NCBI RefSeq assembly: GCF_003131185.1
Contig: NZ_QFFU01000002.1
Coordinates: 1 to 64,000 of the forward strand
Direction of reading: 5' to 3'
Length of the DNA stretch: 64,000 nucleotides
DNA from: Pseudomonas ovata
Lineage (GTDB): Bacteria; Pseudomonadota; Gammaproteobacteria; Pseudomonadales; Pseudomonadaceae
The translations under genes and the position numbers were made by a program. The notes under the pieces are model-generated. The model was given only the letters and a program-made list of their open reading frames with translations. It was not told the origin of the DNA and did no database searches. How positions within the stretch are numbered: the first letter of the stretch is position 1; the number at the start of each line of letters is the position of its first letter. Shown here piece after piece: positions 25,259 to 34,595 of the stretch.

Positions 25259-25843
25259 GTGACCAGAAAAATTATCCTGATGCGTCATGGCCAGCCGGAT
25301 CTGGCGCCGCTGAGCAAGGTTTCGGCGCAAGGCATGAAGCACTGGATCGAGCAATACGAGTTGTCCGAAATCACCCGCCAACCGGTGCCTGCGACGAGTC
25401 TGGCGCTGGCCGTCACCGCCACCGTGGTGGTGTCCAGCAGCGCGCCTCGGGCGCTTGCATCGGCCAGCGCCTTGGGCCTTTATCCCACCCTGGTGGACAA
25501 GGTGTTCTGCGAGGCGCAGTTGCCCCATGGTCGAGGGACGCTGCTGCGGCTATCGCCTTTCACATGGGCCTTTATCCTGCGCATCTTGTGGTTATGCGGC
25601 TTCTGCGGCACGGTCGAGTCGGCCCGCCAGGCAAAGGTGCGCGCCCTTGAAGCGGCACAACGACTGCAGTCACTCGACAGCCAAGGGCCGGTGCTGCTGC
25701 TCGGTCATGGGTTCATGAATCGAATGATCGCAAGGCAACTTGAAGCCGCCGGATGGAGGCGCCAGGTAAACACCGGCAGCCAGTATTGGGGCGCCGTGAC
25801 CTATCAGTATCCGGGTGGCGCGTTCAAGAACCCAGGCAACTGA
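25259..25843 (+). CDS. Histidine phosphatase family protein
   Basis: 194 residues with a GTG start at 25259 (VTRKIILMRHGQPDL); an ATG at 25178 is in frame as a longer alternative. LMRHGQ is the catalytic RHG motif, and VLLLGHGFMNRMIARQLEAAGW near 160 supplies the second catalytic His. The family includes phosphoglycerate-mutase-like and SixA-like phosphatases; the substrate is unknown. A hydrophobic stretch (FTWAFILRILWLCGF) lies near 105-120. Its 3' end overlaps the convergent P-loop kinase gene by 40 bases. Confidence 0.82.
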   Translation: MTRKIILMRHGQPDLAPLSKVSAQGMKHWIEQYELSEITRQPVPATSLALAVTATVVVSSSAPRALASASALGLYPTLVDKVFCEAQLPHGRGTLLRLSPFTWAFILRILWLCGFCGTVESARQAKVRALEAAQRLQSLDSQGPVLLLGHGFMNRMIARQLEAAGWRRQVNTGSQYWGAVTYQYPGGAFKNPGN

Positions 25844-26343
25844 CGCCTGAAAAACCGCTCGGCCAGCAGCGCCACGGCGTGCTCGACCGAGACCTGCGCC
25901 GTATCCAGCGTAAACGGCATTTCTTCCCACGGCTCATACTCATGACGCAGCACCGAGGCCCAGTCGGGTGGCGTGAGTCCCGCAATATCGGCTTTTCGCG
26001 TCTCTACCCGGCGCCGGTGTTCGGCCGCATCCGAGCACACGACCTGAATATTCACCAGCGCCACGCCGGCCGCCTGCGCCGTGGTGTGCCAGGCCTGGCG
26101 GCTTTCGCGCACCGGGTTCACGCCATCGACAATCACCTGCCGGCCCAGCTGCAGATTGCTCAAGGCCAGCGCATTGGCGACGTCATAGCCGCTGGTGCCG
26201 ACGTCATGGGCCAACACGGCGGCGGTGCGGATGGCTTGCTCGATGGTATCAATGCGCAGGTAGACGGCCTCGGTGGCCATGGCCAGCCGGCGGGCGAGGG
26301 TGGTCTTGCCGGTGCCGGGCAGGCCACTGAAGACGATCAGCAT
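25804..26343 (-). CDS. P-loop kinase-like ATP-binding protein
   Basis: 179 residues from the ATG at 26343, chosen because MLIVFSGLPGTGKTTLARRLA places the Walker A motif at residues 7-15, as usual for this family; the frame is open to 26415. VIVDGVNPVRESRQAWHTTA near 69 is the Walker-B-like strand, and RRRVETRKADI near 109 is the lid region. It resembles small-molecule kinases (gluconate/shikimate-like AAA_33 group). Substrate unknown. It lies just downstream of the MetF-like gene on the same strand, with opposing overlap to the histidine phosphatase gene. Confidence 0.85.
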   Translation of the reverse strand: MLIVFSGLPGTGKTTLARRLAMATEAVYLRIDTIEQAIRTAAVLAHDVGTSGYDVANALALSNLQLGRQVIVDGVNPVRESRQAWHTTAQAAGVALVNIQVVCSDAAEHRRRVETRKADIAGLTPPDWASVLRHEYEPWEEMPFTLDTAQVSVEHAVALLAERFFRRQLPGFLNAPPGY

Positions 26344-26384
26344 GTCAGGTGAGTCCGCAGTCGTAAGACTGGAGATCATACCGG

Positions 26385-27890
26385 TTACTGATCGGGATCG
26401 GTTTGCGCTGAGCATTCGCCGCTGAAGCGGCTCCTAGGGTTGGATGGAAGATCTTCGGCGGCATCGAACCAGCCGGGCCATGAACTGCGGTGCCGGTGGT
26501 CGGCCTCTATGCAAGGAATCAGGCGTTCGGTCAGCACAGCGGTCTGCCCGACGGCCTTGGCCGTGCGGTACTTGATGCTGTGGATGCATTCGCGATCACC
26601 GAATTCGCAGCGGTTGAGTGTGGTGCCGCCGCACGGTCCGTTGGCCAGGCCCTTGGGGCAGGTTTCCGGGCAGATGTATAAAGTGTCCTCCAGGCGACAC
26701 TGGCCACAGGTGTCGCAGCCGACCATGGGCCGCTTGAGGCTGCGCTCGATTCGGTGCAGCGCGCTGGCGCCACCGGGCGTTGACCATAACGAGCGGCGCA
26801 CGCCCCAACCCAAGGCACGGCTTAGCCAGGTGGTGCGGCTGAACGCCTGGTGATGCAGGCCGGCAAGCAGGTGATAACGGGTTTTTTCCTGAAGCGAGGC
26901 GCTGACCGTCGACTGGCCCCATTGCCAGGTAGCGCCCGGCGGGTGAAAGGTCACCGGCGGCTGGCCGGCCGTCTGCCAGCTGGCTTGCCAGGCTTCGGAC
27001 CATTGCGCCGGCGTGGTGATCTGCGCCTGCCAGTGCTCGATGGCCTGTTCCAGCGCCTGCAATTGCGTCAGGTCATGGATGCCCGACAGCTCGACACCGG
27101 CGTAGCCCATCAATTTCAGACCGATCACCTGTAATCCCAAGCGACTGATACTGCGCTGCTGGGCATGCGCCTTGGACACCTCGGCTTCGGCGGCGACCGC
27201 CGCACGCATGGACGGGCTGACCACCGTGCCGGCCACATGCTCCAGCATGGTCGCACGCCCATGGGTCAAGGCCATGAGGCAGGCCAATAGCGGCCTGGGC
27301 GAAGGTTGCTGGCGCATCCAGGTCAGGGCCTCAAGGTGCTTATGCGCATCGAAGCCCAGTTGCAGGGTCAGGAAATCCGCGCCGGCCGCGAGCTTTTTCC
27401 GGGCCTTGAAATACTGCGCGCCGCCTTCTTCTTCACGGTATTTGAACGGGTTGAGCGCCGCGCCCAGCAGCCAGTCGGGGCGTGCCTGGCGCACCTGTTG
27501 CAAAGCCGGCACCGACTCCAGGTAGCGCACTGATTGTTGCCCGGGCTCGTGACCGGGCAGGCGGTCGCCACTGATGATGAAAAGCTGTTCCAGGCCCAGG
27601 CGGTCCATGCGTTCCAGCTGTTGCAGCAGGTCATGGCGCTCACGGTCCTTGCCGGAAAAGTGCAGCAGTGCAGGCGCAGGATCAGCCAGCCGGTCAAAGG
27701 CGTCCAGCGGCGATAGGTCGAAGCGACTGGCGACCCGGTCGGCAATGGTCGCTACCAGTGGCCAGCCGCACAGTGTGCGGCGCTGCATCAACGCCTCAAA
27801 CGCCGCGAAGCTCTTGGCCGTGGGCTTGGGCACGAATTCCACCAGGCAGATGAAGCGTTGCTCATGCAGCGCCTGTTTCAACAGGTTCAT
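26385..27890 (-). CDS. MetF-like protein fused to a Cys-rich methylene-H4F reductase C-terminal domain
   Basis: 501 residues from the ATG at 27890. The N-terminal part (about 5-310) is a methylenetetrahydrofolate reductase-like barrel (CLVEFVPKPTAKSF with the Glu of the MetF motif; FIISGDRLPGH; LTLQLGFDAHKHLEAL). After a linker, residues about 415-470 form a cysteine cluster (CDTCGQCRLEDTLYICPETC, then CGGTTLNRCEFGDREC). It resembles the MTHFR C-terminal domain (PF12225 type) that binds metal or Fe-S in acetogen MetV. It is divergent from metE, which needs 5-methyl-H4F, so a role in methyl-group supply is plausible. Ordinary MetF activity is not proven. Confidence 0.75.
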   Translation of the reverse strand: MNLLKQALHEQRFICLVEFVPKPTAKSFAAFEALMQRRTLCGWPLVATIADRVASRFDLSPLDAFDRLADPAPALLHFSGKDRERHDLLQQLERMDRLGLEQLFIISGDRLPGHEPGQQSVRYLESVPALQQVRQARPDWLLGAALNPFKYREEEGGAQYFKARKKLAAGADFLTLQLGFDAHKHLEALTWMRQQPSPRPLLACLMALTHGRATMLEHVAGTVVSPSMRAAVAAEAEVSKAHAQQRSISRLGLQVIGLKLMGYAGVELSGIHDLTQLQALEQAIEHWQAQITTPAQWSEAWQASWQTAGQPPVTFHPPGATWQWGQSTVSASLQEKTRYHLLAGLHHQAFSRTTWLSRALGWGVRRSLWSTPGGASALHRIERSLKRPMVGCDTCGQCRLEDTLYICPETCPKGLANGPCGGTTLNRCEFGDRECIHSIKYRTAKAVGQTAVLTERLIPCIEADHRHRSSWPGWFDAAEDLPSNPRSRFSGECSAQTDPDQ

Positions 27891-28011
27891 AGGGGCGGGT
27901 ATCGGAATAAGGTCGCCGGCATTGTGCAGGGTTTGCCCGCGGTGTCCATGCCCCAGAGCGCAGCGCACTGCTCTGAACAAGACATGCACCCAACCTGCAA
28001 TACAACGCCCA

Positions 28012-28159
28012 GTAGGAGCGCGCTTGCCCGCGACCGGCTGCGTTAGCAGTCGTAAATTTGTGGCGTTTCCGAGATTTTTCGTCAGTAGCCATAAACTTGC
28101 AGCGTTTCACAGATTTTTGCGAGCGCTGCGCACTCGGTCGCGGGCAAGCGCGCTCCTAC
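28012..28159. repeat. REP family B element, two core units
   Basis: 148 bp between the divergent MetF-like and metE genes. The arms match those at 9393-9500. The core contains two related units (CGTAAATTTGTGGCGTTTCC... and CATAAACTTGCAGCGTTTCA...), each followed by GAGATTTTT or CAGATTTTT. The rest of the 403-base gap 27891-28293 holds the metE promoter region, with a TGAG-N5-CTCA palindrome at 28226-28238 of unknown meaning. No cobalamin-riboswitch-sized leader is present. Confidence 0.88.
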
Positions 28160-28293
28160 CCGTGTCCAGCGAACAACAGCGCCGTATTCGAACATGAGAA
28201 AATCTTGGGTTGATCTCAAATATTATGAGTTTGTCTCACTGTTCGCCGATGTCCACACTTCGCCCATTGATTATTCCATTGGAGGACGGGCAC

Positions 28294-30600
28294 ATGGCCT
28301 TGGCACATAACCTGGGGTTTCCGCGTATCGGCGGTGATCGTGAATTGAAAAAAGCCCAGGAAGCCTACTGGAAAGGTGAACTCGACGAAGCCGGCTTGCG
28401 TGCCACTGGCCGTCAGTTACGTGCGACGCACTGGCAAGTGCAAAAGGACGCCGGTATCGAGCTGCTGCCGGTGGGCGATTTTGCCTGGTACGACCAGGTG
28501 CTGACCCACTCGCTGACCTTCGGCGTGATTCCTGAGCGTTTTCGCAACACGGCTGAAAAGCCAGGCTTGCAGACCCTGTTCGCCATGGCCCGTGGCGCCG
28601 CGCAAAGCGGCAACGCCTGCTGCGGCGGGGCCCATGCCCAGGAAATGACCAAGTGGTTCGACACCAACTACCACTACCTGGTCCCGGAATTCACCGCTGA
28701 CCAGGCGTTCAGCCTGAGCTGGGAGCAGTTGTTCGAAGAAGTGCAAGAGGCCCATGACCTGGGTCACGTCGTCAAACCGGTGGTGATCGGCCCGCTGACT
28801 TACCTGTGGCTGGGCAAGACCAAGGGCGCCGATTTCGACAAGCTGGAACTGGTCGATCGCCTGTTGCCACTGTACGGGCAGATTTTCCGGCGTCTGGCCG
28901 AGCAGGGCGTGGAGTGGGTGCAGATCGACGAACCCATTCTGGTGCTGGACCTGCCGCAAGACTGGAAAAACGCCTACGAACGCGTCTACAACATCCTGCA
29001 GCGTGAGCCGCTGAAAAAGCTGGTGGCCACCTACTTTGGTGGCCTGGAAGACAACCTGGGCCTGGCGGCCGGCCTGCCGGTCGATGGCCTGCACATTGAT
29101 CTGGTGCGTGCCCCGGAGCAGTACCCGGTTATTCTCGACCGCTTGCCGGCCTACAAGATCCTGTCGCTGGGCCTGGTCAACGGCCGCAATGTCTGGCGTT
29201 GCGATCTCGACCAGGCGCTGGCGGTGGTGCGCCACGCCCATGAACGCCTGGGTGAGCGTTTGTGGCTGGCGCCGTCCTGCTCGCTGCTGCACAGCCCGGT
29301 GGACCTGGTCCGCGAAGACCGGCTCGACAGCGAACTCAAGAGCTGGCTGGCCTTTGCCGTGCAGAAATGCGCCGAAGTGGCCGTGCTGACCCAGGCCATC
29401 AACCGGCCGGATGCCCCTGAAGTGGCCCAGGCGCTGGTGCAAAGCCGCGCTGTGCAGACGGCCCGTGCTGCCTCGACGCGCATTCACAAGCCGCAAGTGC
29501 AGGCGCGTGTGCAAGCGATCACACCGGCCGACAGCCAGCGACATTCGGCGTTTGCCGAGCGCATCGTCAAACAGCGCGCGGTTCTGGACCTGCCCGTGTT
29601 TCCGACCACCACCATCGGCTCGTTTGCGCAGACCGCGGCCATCCGCCTGGCACGCCAGTCGTTCAAGCAAGGCAGGCTGAGCCAGGCCGATTACACTGAG
29701 GCCATGCACAGCGAAATTCGTCATGCCGTGGACGTGCAGGAAAAACTCGGTCTGGATGTGCTGGTGCACGGCGAGGCCGAGCGCAATGACATGGTCGAAT
29801 ACTTTGCCGAACAGCTCGACGGCTATGCCTTTACACGTTTTGGCTGGGTGCAGAGCTACGGCTCGCGCTGCGTGAAGCCGGCCATTATCTATGGTGACCT
29901 GAGCCGTCCCAAGGCCATGACCGTAGACTGGATCACCTATGCCCAGGGCCTGACCACCAAGGTAATCAAAGGCATGCTGACCGGGCCGGTCACGATGCTG
30001 ATGTGGTCTTTTGCGCGTGAGGATGTCAGCCGCGAAACCCAGGCCCGACAACTGGCGCTGGCGATCCGCGATGAAGTGCTCGACCTGGAGGCCGCCGGCA
30101 TCCGTATCGTGCAGATCGACGAGGCGGCGTTTCGTGAAGGCCTGCCGCTGCGCAACAGTGCCTGGGCGGCGTACCTGCACTGGGCCACCGAGGCCTTCCG
30201 CCTGTGTGCTTCGGGCGTGCGCGACGACACCCAGATTCATACGCACATGTGCTACAGCGAATTCAACGATGTGATCAAGTCGATTGCCGCCATGGACGCC
30301 GATGTGATTACGATCGAAACCTCGCGCTCGGATATGGAGTTGCTCGCCGCTTTCGAGCAATTTGCCTACCCGAACGAGATCGGCCCCGGTGTCTACGACA
30401 TCCATTCGCCGCATGTGCCGGACACGGCCGACATGGTCAAGCGACTGCGCAAGGCCGCCCGGCGCATCCCGGCCGAGCGCTTGTGGGTCAACCCTGACTG
30501 CGGCCTGAAAACCCGTGGCTGGCCAGAGACCGAAGCGGCGCTGGTCAATATGGTTGCCGCCGCCCGCGAACTGCGCAAGGACCGGGCGCTGGCTCTGTAG
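28294..30600 (+). CDS. metE: Cobalamin-independent methionine synthase
   Basis: 768 residues from the ATG at 28294 ([21 protein letters not shown]), preceded by GGAGG. Two-barrel MetE. The C-terminal half holds [12 protein letters not shown] near 430, [14 protein letters not shown] near 480, and the zinc-ligand set [11 protein letters not shown] (His and Cys, near 640) and [11 protein letters not shown] (Cys, near 728). It transfers methyl from 5-methyl-H4-polyglutamate to homocysteine. Its stop codon TAG lies inside the left arm of the REP element that starts at 30597. The divergent MetF-like gene may be functionally linked. Confidence 0.97.
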   Translation: MALAHNLGFPRIGGDRELKKAQEAYWKGELDEAGLRATGRQLRATHWQVQKDAGIELLPVGDFAWYDQVLTHSLTFGVIPERFRNTAEKPGLQTLFAMARGAAQSGNACCGGAHAQEMTKWFDTNYHYLVPEFTADQAFSLSWEQLFEEVQEAHDLGHVVKPVVIGPLTYLWLGKTKGADFDKLELVDRLLPLYGQIFRRLAEQGVEWVQIDEPILVLDLPQDWKNAYERVYNILQREPLKKLVATYFGGLEDNLGLAAGLPVDGLHIDLVRAPEQYPVILDRLPAYKILSLGLVNGRNVWRCDLDQALAVVRHAHERLGERLWLAPSCSLLHSPVDLVREDRLDSELKSWLAFAVQKCAEVAVLTQAINRPDAPEVAQALVQSRAVQTARAASTRIHKPQVQARVQAITPADSQRHSAFAERIVKQRAVLDLPVFPTTTIGSFAQTAAIRLARQSFKQGRLSQADYTEAMHSEIRHAVDVQEKLGLDVLVHGEAERNDMVEYFAEQLDGYAFTRFGWVQSYGSRCVKPAIIYGDLSRPKAMTVDWITYAQGLTTKVIKGMLTGPVTMLMWSFAREDVSRETQARQLALAIRDEVLDLEAAGIRIVQIDEAAFREGLPLRNSAWAAYLHWATEAFRLCASGVRDDTQIHTHMCYSEFNDVIKSIAAMDADVITIETSRSDMELLAAFEQFAYPNEIGPGVYDIHSPHVPDTADMVKRLRKAARRIPAERLWVNPDCGLKTRGWPETEAALVNMVAAARELRKDRALAL

Positions 30601-30747
30601 GAGCGCGCTTGCCCGCGACCGGCTGCGTTAGCAGTCGTAAATTTGTGGCGTTTCATAGATTTTGAATACGTTCACAATCGTAAATTTGTGGCGTTGCGCA
30701 GATTTTGCGAGCGCTACGCACTCGGTCGCGGGCAAGCGCGCTCCTAC
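30597..30747. repeat. REP family B element, two core units, overlapping the metE stop
   Basis: 151 bp. The first bases GTAG include the metE stop codon. The core has two CGTAAATTTGTGGCGTT units joined by GAATACGTTCACAAT. The outer arms can pair over about 25 bases and may act as a transcription terminator for metE. Confidence 0.9.
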
Positions 30748-30835
30748 CCTGCGAGCACCAAAACACAGGGCGGCAAGGCGTTGCAGGTGCATGACCCCTT
30801 CGGCAATCGGCTGCGCTTTTGCGAACGCTGACGCT

Positions 30836-31702
30836 TTACGGCTCCAGCACCGCGCAAAAGTGCTGAAATGCCGGGGCGCTGTAGCCCTGGCGCCAGACCA
30901 GCCAGGTGTCGCTCGGGCCGACGTCCAGCACCGGCAGCTCAGCCGGCACCTGGCACAGCTCAAGCACGCTGCGCGGCAGCAGGGTCACACAGGCGCCGGC
31001 CGCCACGCAGGCCACCATGGCGTGGTAGGACCCCAGCTCCTGGACCTGCCATGACGAGCCGGCCGCAACGCCCAACTGCGCCTGGGCAATCCCCCGATAC
31101 ACGCAGCCCGGCCTGAACGCGGCCAGCGTGCGCGTGCGCACCTGCCCAGGCTCGCTGACCCCGGCTTCGCTGGCCGGCAGCAGCAGCACCAGCGCCTCCT
31201 GCCAGATCGCCATCGCCTGCAGGTGATGGCTGGCCAGTTCCGGCTCGACATCGGCGCCCGGTGGCAGCGCCACGAAGGCGCAGTCGAGTTGCCCGTCACG
31301 CAGTTGCCTGAGCAGGATGCCCGATGGCCCGGTGCTGACTTCCAGCCGGGTCGCCGGCCATGCCTTGTTGAACGCCGCCAGGCGCAGGGGCAGGCGGCTG
31401 GCGGCGGTGCTTTCCATGCTGCCGATGCGCAAGGTGCCGCCGCTGGCGCCACCGCCGATCACCTGGCGCGCTTCATCTTCCAGGGCCAGCATACGCTGGG
31501 CGTACACTCGAAATTGCTGCCCGGCGCTGGACAGGCTGATGCGCTTGCCGGTGCGCACGAACAACTCGGCCCCCAGGTCCGCTTCCAGTTGCTGGATACG
31601 CGTGGTCACGTTGGACGGCGCCCGACCCAACAGGGCCGCAGCGCGGGTGATGCTCAGCTCGACCGCCACCATGTCGAAGATTTTCAGGGTATCGAGATCC
31701 AC
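30836..31702 (-). CDS. nmoR: LysR family regulator, NmoR-like
   Basis: 288 residues. Helix-turn-helix MDLDTLKIFDMVAVELSITRAAALLGRAPSNVTTRIQQLEADLG followed by an effector domain from about 88. It is divergent from the nitronate monooxygenase gene with 92 bases between them. This is the arrangement of nmoR-nmoA in Pseudomonas aeruginosa, where the LysR protein controls the monooxygenase. The symbol is based on that synteny and general similarity, not on an alignment. Confidence 0.8.
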   Translation of the reverse strand: MDLDTLKIFDMVAVELSITRAAALLGRAPSNVTTRIQQLEADLGAELFVRTGKRISLSSAGQQFRVYAQRMLALEDEARQVIGGGASGGTLRIGSMESTAASRLPLRLAAFNKAWPATRLEVSTGPSGILLRQLRDGQLDCAFVALPPGADVEPELASHHLQAMAIWQEALVLLLPASEAGVSEPGQVRTRTLAAFRPGCVYRGIAQAQLGVAAGSSWQVQELGSYHAMVACVAAGACVTLLPRSVLELCQVPAELPVLDVGPSDTWLVWRQGYSAPAFQHFCAVLEP

Positions 31703-31744
31703 ATTGGTGTTCTCATAATGAAAATGATGTGGTTATATTATTCT

Positions 31745-31763
31745 CATATTGATAATTATCAAC
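31745..31763. promoter_or_regulatory. AT-rich palindrome, Fur-box-like, between nmoR and nmoA
   Basis: CATATTGATAATTATCAAC; the inner TTGATAATTATCAA (31749-31762) is a perfect palindrome. Against the 19-bp Fur consensus I count 14 matches. It may equally be the LysR operator. It lies 32 bases upstream of the nmoA start. Confidence 0.4.
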
Positions 31764-31794
31764 ATCCGATTCCCTGACGCCAAGGAGCCGCACC

Positions 31795-32850
31795 ATGACT
31801 GACCCCCACGCTTTTGCAGACAGGCTTGGCATCCAGCCCATCCTCCAGGCGCCCATGGCCGGCGTGGCCACTCCCCAACTGGCCGCGGCGGTGAGCAATG
31901 CCGGTGGCCTGGGTGCCCTGGGCATCGGCGCCAGCAGCGTGGCCCAGGCCCGAGCGATGATCGAGCAGACCCAGGCACTGACCGACCGGCCGTTCAACGT
32001 CAACGTCTTTTGCCATGCACCTGCCGTGCGTGACCCGGCGCGCGAAAGCGCTTGGCTGGCGCATCTGCGGCCGCTGTTCGAGCAGTTCCAGGCGCCAGTG
32101 CCCGCCACGCTGGATGAGATCTACACCAGCTTTGCCCAGGACAATGCGGTATTCGATCTGCTGCTGGACACCCGGCCGGCAGTGGTCAGTTTTCATTTTG
32201 GCCTGCCGTCGGCCGCGCAATTGCAGGCCCTCAAGCAGGCGGGCATCTGCACCCTGGCGACGGCCACCTGCCTGGCCGAGGCCTTGCAGATCCAGCAACT
32301 GGGTTTCGACGCCATCGTGGCGCAAGGCATCGAGGCCGGCGGGCATCGCGGTCTGTTCGACCCGCAGGCCAGTGATGAGCAACTGAGCACCTCGGTGCTG
32401 GTGCGCCTGCTGGTCAAGCACATCGACCTGCCGATTATCGCCGCCGGTGGCATCATGGACGGGCAGGGCATTCGCGCCGCGCTGGACCTGGGTGCAGCGG
32501 CGGCGCAATTGGGCACCGCGTTTATCCTGTGCCCCGAATCGGCGGCCAACGAGGGGTATCGGACGCATCTGAAAAGTCCACGCGCCGCCTTCACACGCCT
32601 GACCTCGACCTTGTCAGGCCGCCCGGCCCGAGGCCTGCTCAACAGCTTTATCGAGCATGCCGAGCGCGGCGGGGTAATGCCGGCAGCGTATCCGCTGGCT
32701 TATGACGCGGCCAAGCAGCTCAATGCGGCAGCGGCTCGGTCCGGCAACCACGAATGTGCCGCACACTGGGCCGGACAGGGCGCTCCGCTGGCCCGCGAAA
32801 TGTCGGCGCAAGCCCTGGTGGCCACGCTGATCCGCGAATCAGGGCTGTGA
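31795..32850 (+). CDS. nmoA: Nitronate monooxygenase
   Basis: 351 residues, class I nitronate monooxygenase (2-nitropropane dioxygenase family). FMN barrel: [29 protein letters not shown] at about 15-43, [14 protein letters not shown] near 128, and [13 protein letters not shown] with the catalytic His near 184. [30 protein letters not shown] near 215 is the phosphate-binding part. It oxidises toxic alkyl nitronates such as propionate 3-nitronate. It is divergent from a LysR regulator as in P. aeruginosa. Confidence 0.92.
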   Translation: MTDPHAFADRLGIQPILQAPMAGVATPQLAAAVSNAGGLGALGIGASSVAQARAMIEQTQALTDRPFNVNVFCHAPAVRDPARESAWLAHLRPLFEQFQAPVPATLDEIYTSFAQDNAVFDLLLDTRPAVVSFHFGLPSAAQLQALKQAGICTLATATCLAEALQIQQLGFDAIVAQGIEAGGHRGLFDPQASDEQLSTSVLVRLLVKHIDLPIIAAGGIMDGQGIRAALDLGAAAAQLGTAFILCPESAANEGYRTHLKSPRAAFTRLTSTLSGRPARGLLNSFIEHAERGGVMPAAYPLAYDAAKQLNAAAARSGNHECAAHWAGQGAPLAREMSAQALVATLIRESGL

Positions 32851-32908
32851 ACGCGATAGCGGGCCACGGGGTCAAAAGCCATCGAGCCCGAATCAGGAGT
32901 GTTGTTTG

Positions 32909-33526
32909 ATGATCAACGAGGCTGTTTCAACCGAGCCGTTCAAGCGGCTGTTCTTTGCCTTGCCGTGCGAGGCGGCGCAGCGCAAGGCCATTGCTCGCTG
33001 GCGCACCGACTTGCGTTTACGCAGCGGCCGGCCGGTGCCCACGGAAAACTTTCACCTGACCCTGATGTTTCTCGGCAACGTCGGCAGCAGGCAGATACCT
33101 GCCATCCTCGAAACCGCCGCACGGCTGCTTCCGTTGACGGCACCGCTGACCCTGGAACTGGATCAGTTAGACGCCCGGCGCCGCAGCCAGACATTGGCGC
33201 TGACCTCGAGCCAGACCTCGCCGGTCTTCCTGCGCTGGGTCTATGACCTGCAACAGGCCATGTTGCCACTGGGGCTGACACCCGATGCCCGCGAATTCAT
33301 TCCGCATGTGACCTTGATGCGCGATTACCGGGATCCGGTGCCCGAAGCCATGATCGAGCCCGATTTTCGCTGGCAGGCGCGCGAGTTCGTGCTCTACGAG
33401 TCCTACAAGGGCCGTTATGAGGCGCTGGGGCGATGGCCTCTGGTCGACGTTCCTGCCGTCAGTACACCGCCAGACACACCGCGCCCGCTGCGTCATCCCT
33501 TTCCGGACTTCGACAACCCTTCGTGA
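32909..33526 (+). CDS. thpR: RNA 2',3'-cyclic phosphodiesterase / 2'-5' RNA ligase
   Basis: 205 residues from the ATG at 32909 (AGGAG upstream; an in-frame TTG lies at 32906). 2H phosphoesterase fold with the two HxT motifs: ENFHLTLMFLGN near 47 and REFIPHVTLMRDY near 130. The N-terminus KRLFFALPC is typical. The C-terminal 30 residues are Pro-rich. The gene is tail-to-tail with the LysR gene, with no spacing (33526/33527). Confidence 0.92.
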   Translation: MINEAVSTEPFKRLFFALPCEAAQRKAIARWRTDLRLRSGRPVPTENFHLTLMFLGNVGSRQIPAILETAARLLPLTAPLTLELDQLDARRRSQTLALTSSQTSPVFLRWVYDLQQAMLPLGLTPDAREFIPHVTLMRDYRDPVPEAMIEPDFRWQAREFVLYESYKGRYEALGRWPLVDVPAVSTPPDTPRPLRHPFPDFDNPS

Positions 33527-34420
33527 TCAACCTGCAGGCGCGCTGTAGCTTTCCAGCTGTTCCCAGAACGCTTCGGCAAACGGTGGCAGTTGTGCCACCG
33601 GGCGGGCCAGGTGAATCTCCAGCGCAATGTCCCAGCTCTCATCCAGGGCGCGCACCAGCTTGCCATCGGCGCGTTCCTGTTCGGTCAGGCTTTTGGGCAA
33701 CCAGGCCACGCCCTTGTTCTCCAGGGCCATGGAGGTCAGCACCGCTGCCAGGTGGCTGCTGAACGAGGGTTGCAGGTGCAGGTAGCCGGCCTTGTCCTGC
33801 AGTTGCTGCTCCAGGATGCGGCCCAGGCCTGATTCGCGGGTATAGGCCAGGTACGGCAGGGTGTGCAGGTCAGCGCCAAAATCGGCATCGCGGCCCATCA
33901 GCGGAATCAGTGTATCGACCCCCACGGCCTTGCTCAGGTACTGGCCGAACGGCAGTTTCGGCGGCACCTGCGGGTGGCGGTGGCTGAGCAGAAACTGCAC
34001 TTGCCCGTGCATCAGGAGGCGCTCGCATTCGGCCATGCTGTCCGATTGCAGCCTGACCGCCTCGATCGGCGCGCCACGCCCGAGCTGGCGAATCCACTTG
34101 GGAAAGAAGGTGAACGACAGTGAATGGGTGGCCGAGAATTTCAGGCTCTTGGCTGCGGTGCCGGCCACTTCACGCGCTTCTTCACGTATCCGGTACAGGC
34201 GGGCAGTGGCGTCCTGCATGCTGGCCAGCACATGTTCGCCGGCCAGGGTCAGGGTCGCGCCCTGAAAGGTACGCTGGAACAATTCCACACCCATCCATTG
34301 CTCCAGCGCCCGGATGCGCCGGCTGAACGCCGGCTGGGTCACGTGCCGGGTCTGGGCGGCACGAATGAAACTGCCGTGCTCGGCCAGGGCAATAAAGTCT
34401 TCAAGCCAGACGAGTTCCAT
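33527..34420 (-). CDS. LysR family regulator of the D-tartrate genes (probable)
   Basis: 297 residues; N-terminal MELVWLEDFIALAEHGSFIRAAQTRHVTQPAFSRRIRALEQWMG helix-turn-helix, then the effector-binding domain. It is divergent from tarD, with two palindromes in the 175-base gap, so it probably senses tartrate or a related hydroxyacid and activates tarD-dctA. The assignment of the target is positional. Confidence 0.88.
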   Translation of the reverse strand: MELVWLEDFIALAEHGSFIRAAQTRHVTQPAFSRRIRALEQWMGVELFQRTFQGATLTLAGEHVLASMQDATARLYRIREEAREVAGTAAKSLKFSATHSLSFTFFPKWIRQLGRGAPIEAVRLQSDSMAECERLLMHGQVQFLLSHRHPQVPPKLPFGQYLSKAVGVDTLIPLMGRDADFGADLHTLPYLAYTRESGLGRILEQQLQDKAGYLHLQPSFSSHLAAVLTSMALENKGVAWLPKSLTEQERADGKLVRALDESWDIALEIHLARPVAQLPPFAEAFWEQLESYSAPAG

Positions 34421-34501
34421 AAGTAATGCTGAGCCTGCATGGGTTTGGCGTTTTATAGCATGGCGGCCTGAAATAACACGCTATCAGTAAGCCAAAAGGC
34501 T

Positions 34502-34542
34502 ATGCCGAAATGGCATTGCCTGACTCGATAACAGCATTATCG
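34502..34542. promoter_or_regulatory. Two LysR-type palindromes upstream of tarD
   Basis: ATGCC-GAAAT-GGCAT (34502-34516, containing T-N11-A) and CGATAA-CAGCA-TTATCG (34526-34542, perfect 6-5-6). Their centres are 25 bases apart, 54-80 bases before the tarD start. They fit recognition and activation sites of the divergent LysR protein. Confidence 0.55.
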
Positions 34543-34595
34543 GATCGTCCTGGATGCGCCTAACGTTGCCTGCATCACAACAAGAGGACAGCGCC

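Noticed and set aside
28160..28293. Possible cobalamin or SAM riboswitch in the metE leader
   Set aside because: The leader is about 130 bases, with no recognisable B12-box or SAM-type core; only a weak TGAG-N5-CTCA palindrome.
28417..30414. A 665-codon frame antisense to metE
   Set aside because: MetE is unmistakable on the plus strand; the antisense frame is His/Gln/Arg-rich with no recognisable motif.
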